Shown here: positions 8,255 through 11,299 of the stretch, piece by piece
Numbering within the stretch: the stretch's first letter is position 1
Layout of the letters: every line of letters starts with the position of its first letter
Assembly: GCA_022827045.1 (NCBI GenBank)
Contig: JAJDTQ010000081.1
Location: forward strand, 1 to 11,299
DNA length: 11,299 bases
Direction: 5' to 3'
Source of the DNA: Candidatus Binatia bacterium
Lineage (GTDB): Bacteria > Desulfobacterota_B > Binatia > UBA9968 > JAJDTQ01
Notes under the pieces: model-generated
What the model saw: the letters and a program-made list of their open reading frames with translations, nothing else
What the model was told of the DNA's origin: nothing
The model's database searches: none
Position numbers and translations under genes: made by a program

Positions 8255-9035
8255 CCCTTTTTCTGGCACCAAAGAGCGGCACCGGCAAGCCTGCCGCGAC
8301 GGTCTCGGCAGACCCCGACGCACCCTGCTCCCGGGATTCTCTGACGGGCTTGAAGCTGCGGCGGTGGATGGGACAGGGCCCATGCCGGGTCAGGGCCTCG
8401 GAGTGGCGGCGGCTGCGATAGCCCTTGTGGCTGGCGAACCCGTACTCGGGATAGAGATCGTCCAGTTCCGTCATCATCCGGTCCCGGGCCACCTTGGCGA
8501 CGATGGAAGCCGCCGCGATGGAGAAGCAGAGCCGGTCGCCGCCCTTGACGGTGCGCTGCGCGGGAGCCGCCGCCCACGGCCCGCCGTCCTCCATCAGGCT
8601 CGCGGCGGGAATGCCATACGGTCCGTCGATCATGAGGAAGTCCGGCGTGACCGCCAAGCCCCTCACGGCGCGGGCCATGGCCAGGAGACTGGCCCGCAGG
8701 ATGTTGAAGCGGTCGATCTCCCGTGAATCGGCCACGCCCACCGCCCACGAAGCGGACTGTTCCTTGACCCACTCGGCCAAGCGCTCGCGCTTCCTGGCGC
8801 TCAAGAGCTTCGTGTCCTTGATGTCGGGATTGAAGGCGCCGGGATCGAAGATCACCGCCGCGGCCACCACCGGCCCCGCCAGGGGGCCGCGCCCAGCCTC
8901 GTCCACGCCGGCGACCCATCGAAACCCCCGCGAAAGCGCATCCGTTTCGCAGGACGTGCCGTCGGGTCCGCGGCGCTCAGGGGCGAGCAGGCGGCCGTTT
9001 CGGGACGGTTCGGGCGGGGTTCGTTTGCCGGGCAT
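8244..9035 (-). CDS. rnhB: Ribonuclease HII
   Basis: Cytoplasmic nuclease that cuts the RNA strand of RNA-DNA hybrids and removes single ribonucleotides misincorporated in DNA. From ATG 9035 it has 263 residues, longer than the usual 200-220. The core starts at GVDEAGRGPLAGPVVAAAV (43-61, catalytic Asp45 and Glu46), then FLMIDG (Asp137), KGGD (Asp167), AAASIVAKVARDRMM (174-188), and GFASHKGY...HRRSFKPV near 199-231. Compared with E. coli RNase HII there are about 12 extra residues between Asp137 and Asp167, a 40-residue basic N-terminal lead, and a 30-residue low-complexity C-terminal tail. The start could be later, since the lead is not conserved. It overlaps yraN by 11 bases and diverges from gatC. 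Confidence 0.96.
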   Translation of the reverse strand: MPGKRTPPEPSRNGRLLAPERRGPDGTSCETDALSRGFRWVAGVDEAGRGPLAGPVVAAAVIFDPGAFNPDIKDTKLLSARKRERLAEWVKEQSASWAVGVADSREIDRFNILRASLLAMARAVRGLAVTPDFLMIDGPYGIPAASLMEDGGPWAAAPAQRTVKGGDRLCFSIAAASIVAKVARDRMMTELDDLYPEYGFASHKGYRSRRHSEALTRHGPCPIHRRSFKPVRESREQGASGSAETVAAGLPVPLFGARKRDGR

Positions 9036-9043
9036 TCGAGGCG

Positions 9044-9050
9044 TATGATA
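9044..9050. promoter_or_regulatory. Candidate bidirectional -10 box for rnhB and gatC
   Basis: TATGATA lies in the 25-base gap between the divergent start codons (rnhB ATG at 9035, gatC GTG at 9061). Read rightward it is TATGAT; read leftward it is TATCAT. Both resemble the sigma-70 -10 hexamer, and both would start transcripts only a few bases before the start codon. No convincing -35 box is seen in either direction. Symmetric -10 elements that fire both ways are known in bacteria; its use here is inference. Confidence 0.35.
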
Positions 9051-9060
9051 GAAAATCGGC

Positions 9061-9348
9061 GTGAAAATCACCAGCGAAGAGGTCCGGCACGTGGCCACCC
9101 TCGCCCGTCTGGACCTCACTCCGGACGAGCAGGAACAGCTCGCCGGCCAGCTCGACCGCATCCTCGAATACATGGACAAGCTCAACGAGCTCGACACCGA
9201 CGGCGTCGAGCCCATGTCCCACGCGGTGGACGTGGTCAACGTCCTGCGCCCGGACCGGGCCGTCAACGAGCCGCGGACCGAGGCGCTGCTCAGCAACGCT
9301 CCTGCCCGGGACGACGACTTCCTCAGCGTCCCGAAGATCATTGAATGA
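9061..9348 (+). CDS. gatC: Asp-tRNA(Asn)/Glu-tRNA(Gln) amidotransferase subunit C
   Basis: Small structural subunit of the GatCAB amidotransferase, which turns misacylated Glu-tRNA(Gln) or Asp-tRNA(Asn) into the correct amide form; GatC wraps around GatA and stabilises it against GatB. 95 residues, the normal length. Family pattern is complete: ITSEEVRHVATLARLDLTPDE at the start, ILEYMDKLNELDTDGVEPMSH in the middle, then LRPDRAVNEP, LLSNAPA and the closing FLSVPKIIE. The start is GTG at 9061, right where the family begins. No good ribosome-binding site is placed before it, and a -10-like box is only 11 bases upstream, so a near-leaderless message is possible. gatA follows after a 79-base spacer. 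Confidence 0.97.
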   Translation: MKITSEEVRHVATLARLDLTPDEQEQLAGQLDRILEYMDKLNELDTDGVEPMSHAVDVVNVLRPDRAVNEPRTEALLSNAPARDDDFLSVPKIIE

Positions 9349-9373
9349 CACCACGAACGGTAGCGGCCCTACT

Positions 9374-9424
9374 TCCCGTTCGTCCTGAGCGGAGCGAAGT
9401 GCAAGCGGAGCGAAGTCGAGGGAC
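9374..9424. repeat. Dispersed-type intergenic repeat with internal duplication, in the gatC-gatA spacer
   Basis: The spacer carries CCGTTCGTCCTGAGCGGAGC followed by GAAGTGCA and a second AGCGGAGCGAAGTCGAGGGA. The unit AGCGGAGCGAAGT occurs twice exactly (9388-9400 and 9404-9416, period 16). The TTCGTCCTGAGC...GAAGTCGA(A)GGGA pattern is familiar as a dispersed intergenic repeat in many GC-rich genomes (recalled, not searched). Its right end, GAGGGA, sits 4 bases before the gatA ATG and serves as the ribosome-binding site. Confidence 0.65.
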
Positions 9425-9427
9425 GCC

Positions 9428-10891
9428 ATGACCATCGACCCGAGTTGCCTCAGCATTCACGAGCTCCACGACCGCCTGCGGTCCCGTGACCTGAGCGCCG
9501 TCGAGCTGGCGGAAGCGCTGTTCGACCGCATCGAGGCCACCGACGAAGCCATCGCCGCCTACCTCGCCGTGTGCCGCGAGCTGGGCATGGAGGACGCGCG
9601 CCGGGCGGACGCCAAGCTCGCCGGCGGTGACGCGGACTCGAAGCTCCTGGGCATCCCCGTGGCGCTCAAGGACGTGCTCCTCACCGAGGGCGTGCACACC
9701 ACCTGCGCGTCGAAAATCCTGGACGGCTTCACGCCGCCCTATGACGGCACCGCCGTGCGGCGCCTCCGCGAGGCCGGAGCGGTGGTGCTGGGCAAGACAA
9801 ACATGGACGAGTTCGCCATGGGCTCCTCCACCGAGAACTCCGGCTACTCCATCACCCGCAATCCGTGGAACCTCGACCACGTTCCGGGCGGTTCCTCGGG
9901 CGGTTCCGCGGCCGCGGTGGCCGCCGGCCAGTGCGTCGCCGCGCTGGGCACCGACACCGGCGGTTCCATCCGACAGCCGGCGTCGTTTTGCGGCATCGTG
10001 GGCCTAAAGCCCACCTACGGACGGGTCAGCCGGTACGGCGTGGTGGCGTATGCCTCGTCGCTGGACCAGGTGGGTCCTATGACCCGGGACGTCACGGACT
10101 GTGCGCTGCTGCTCCAGGCCATTGCCGGCCGCGACCCCGCGGATTCCACCTCGGTGGATGTGCCGGTGCCGGACTACGTCGCGGCGCTTACGGGAGATGT
10201 GAAGGGATTGAAGATCGGCGTGCCGAAGGAGTACTTCGCCGCCGGCCTTCATCCCGACGTGGAACGGGCGGTGCGACAGGGCATCGGCGAGCTGGAGAAG
10301 GCTGGCGCCGTGGTGACCGAGGTGTCACTGCCGCGCAACGACTACGCCGTGGCCGCCTACTACGTCATCGCCGCGGCGGAGGCCAGCTCGAACCTGGCCC
10401 GCTACGACGGCATGCGCTACGGCCCGAGGGTCCAGGCCGAGGACCTGACGTCCACCTACATGAAGAGCCGCGCCCAGGGATTCGGGCACGAGGTCAAACG
10501 GCGGATCATGCTGGGCACCTACGTGCTCTCCGCCGGCTACTACGACGCCTACTACCTCAAGGCGCAAAAGGTGAGGACCCTGCTCAAGCAGGACATGGAA
10601 TCGGTCCTGAAAGAATGCGACGCCATCGTCGCCCCCACCTGCCCCACCACCGCCTTCAAGGTCGACGAGATGACTCACGACCCGCTGCAAATGTACCTCT
10701 CGGACATCCTCACCATCTCGGTGAACCTGGCCGGCCTGCCGGCCCTGTCAGTGCCCTGCGGGTTCGACGACGCCGGGCTCCCCATCGGCATGCAGATCAT
10801 CGGCAGGCACTTCGACGAGACCACGGTGTTGCGGCTGGGGTACGCCTACGAGCAAGCAACCGAGTGGCATACGCGGAGGCCAGAGATTTAG
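9428..10891 (+). CDS. gatA: Asp-tRNA(Asn)/Glu-tRNA(Gln) amidotransferase subunit A
   Basis: Glutaminase subunit of GatCAB; it hydrolyses glutamine and feeds ammonia through a tunnel to GatB, which amidates the misacylated tRNA. 487 residues, the normal length. The amidase-signature catalytic triad is intact: Lys81 in GIPVALKDV, cis-Ser156 in PGGSSGGS and nucleophile Ser180 in [12 protein letters not shown], followed by [13 protein letters not shown]. The C-terminal part keeps PTCPTTAF and the [13 protein letters not shown] and [10 protein letters not shown] blocks. Start is ATG 9428 with GAGGGA ahead of it. It forms a two-gene unit with gatC; gatB does not follow, since the next gene is on the opposite strand. 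Its presence suggests the organism makes Gln-tRNA and/or Asn-tRNA indirectly. Confidence 0.98.
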   Translation: MTIDPSCLSIHELHDRLRSRDLSAVELAEALFDRIEATDEAIAAYLAVCRELGMEDARRADAKLAGGDADSKLLGIPVALKDVLLTEGVHTTCASKILDGFTPPYDGTAVRRLREAGAVVLGKTNMDEFAMGSSTENSGYSITRNPWNLDHVPGGSSGGSAAAVAAGQCVAALGTDTGGSIRQPASFCGIVGLKPTYGRVSRYGVVAYASSLDQVGPMTRDVTDCALLLQAIAGRDPADSTSVDVPVPDYVAALTGDVKGLKIGVPKEYFAAGLHPDVERAVRQGIGELEKAGAVVTEVSLPRNDYAVAAYYVIAAAEASSNLARYDGMRYGPRVQAEDLTSTYMKSRAQGFGHEVKRRIMLGTYVLSAGYYDAYYLKAQKVRTLLKQDMESVLKECDAIVAPTCPTTAFKVDEMTHDPLQMYLSDILTISVNLAGLPALSVPCGFDDAGLPIGMQIIGRHFDETTVLRLGYAYEQATEWHTRRPEI

Positions 10892-10937
10892 CCCCGCCCC
10901 CGAAAGCCCTGCACTCCCTGCCTCAGCCCGCCCCTGG

Positions 10938-10958
10938 ACCCCGGGTCAAGCCCGGGGT
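10938..10958. repeat. Palindrome with 8-bp GC stem in the convergent gatA/thiolase gap
   Basis: ACCCCGGG (10938-10945), loop TCAAG, CCCGGGGT (10951-10958), a perfect inverted repeat followed by GACGG. The TGGACCCCGGGTCAAG...GGTGACGG shape is a well-known dispersed palindrome type in GC-rich bacteria. It sits 47 bases after the gatA stop, between converging genes, and could act as a transcription or mRNA-end barrier for both, although no T-run follows on either strand. Confidence 0.7.
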
Positions 10959-11004
10959 GACGGAAAGCGGGATTCCCCGCGTTGCCGGTCCGAGCGTCCT
11001 CGGT

Positions 11005-11299
11005 TCAAGCGGTACCCAGGATCAAACTCGCATGCATGGCCAGACTGCCGCCGTGGCCGCTGATGATGCCGACCTTGGCGTCGGGCACCTGGCGCTCGGG
11101 CTCGACCTCGTTGCCTCGGAGCTGGCGGGCGCCTTCGGTGAGGTGGAGCATTCCTTCCAGGTGGGCCTGGGACAGGAGGCCGCCGTGGGTGTTGAGGGGG
11201 ATCTCGCCGTTGATGCCGATGCGGCCGTCCTTGACGAAGTCCTTGCCCTCACCCTTCTCGCAGAAGCCGTAGTCCTCCAGGGTGATCATGGCGGTGATG
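11005..11299 (-). CDS. Thiolase / lipid-transfer-like protein, C-terminal end (partial)
   Basis: The frame runs off the right edge, so only the last 97 residues are seen; the internal ATG at 11289 is not the start. It reads ITAMITLEDYGFCEKGEG, then DGRIGINGEIPLNTHGGLLS, LEGMLHLTEGARQLRG, and ends GIISGHGGSLAMHASLILG. This matches the C-terminal half of the acetyl-CoA acetyltransferase/SCP-x thiolase-like family, with the NTHGGLLS loop carrying the conserved His. Where classical thiolases have a Cys in the final CxG motif, this one has Ser (SGHGG), as in the non-specific lipid-transfer and retro-aldolase-like branch. Those proteins act on acyl-CoA in fatty-acid or sterol side-chain metabolism. 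It converges with gatA. Family is fairly sure; reaction is not. Confidence 0.85.
   Translation of the reverse strand, partial: ITAMITLEDYGFCEKGEGKDFVKDGRIGINGEIPLNTHGGLLSQAHLEGMLHLTEGARQLRGNEVEPERQVPDAKVGIISGHGGSLAMHASLILGTA

Noticed and set aside
10938..10970. Rho-independent terminator after gatA
   Set aside because: The stem is strong but no T-run follows it on either strand, so it is listed only as a palindrome.

Overview
The window is GC-rich bacterial chromosomal DNA with tightly packed genes. It carries ordinary bacterial housekeeping genes (serS, yraN, rnhB, gatC, gatA) beside an accessory metabolic operon. Base composition and the short dispersed palindromes suggest an uncultured Gram-negative-type lineage (proteobacterial, Desulfobacterota-like or similar), but nothing here fixes the phylum.

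Region 1 (1-6476, almost all minus strand). A five-gene operon is read from about 6224 down to 125: a luciferase-like (LLM) flavin-dependent monooxygenase, two tandem carbon-nitrogen hydrolases of the nitrilase superfamily, an ABC-transporter ATPase, and a fused double-domain inner-membrane permease. Junctions are tight: a 4-base ATGA overlap, a 2-base gap, a 24-base gap and an 11-base overlap. The layout suggests uptake of a small nitrogen-containing compound followed by oxidation and amide or nitrile hydrolysis; the substrate is unknown. No periplasmic binding protein is present. The first hydrolase keeps the Glu-Lys-Cys triad. The second has Glu in place of the catalytic Cys and also lacks one base near its start codon. 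The permease ends before its last expected membrane helix, exactly where a plus-strand coding tail (possibly transposase) stops. At the other end, repeats resembling an insertion-sequence end lie 13 bases beyond the serS stop. The operon therefore looks like an accessory block bracketed by mobile-element traces and partly decayed, at least at its left edge.

Region 2 (6477-9035, minus strand). rnhB, yraN and serS are read in that order. rnhB and yraN overlap by 11 bases. A 134-base gap with a strong 8-bp-stem palindrome separates yraN from serS.

Region 3 (9036-10891, plus strand). gatC and gatA diverge from rnhB. Only 25 bases separate the rnhB and gatC start codons, and they contain a symmetric -10-like box (TATGATA) that could serve both directions. 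The gatC-gatA spacer holds a dispersed-type repeat that also supplies the gatA ribosome-binding site. gatB is not in the window.

Region 4 (10892-11299). A 113-base convergent gap with a palindrome is followed by the C-terminal end of a thiolase/lipid-transfer-like protein on the minus strand, cut by the window edge.
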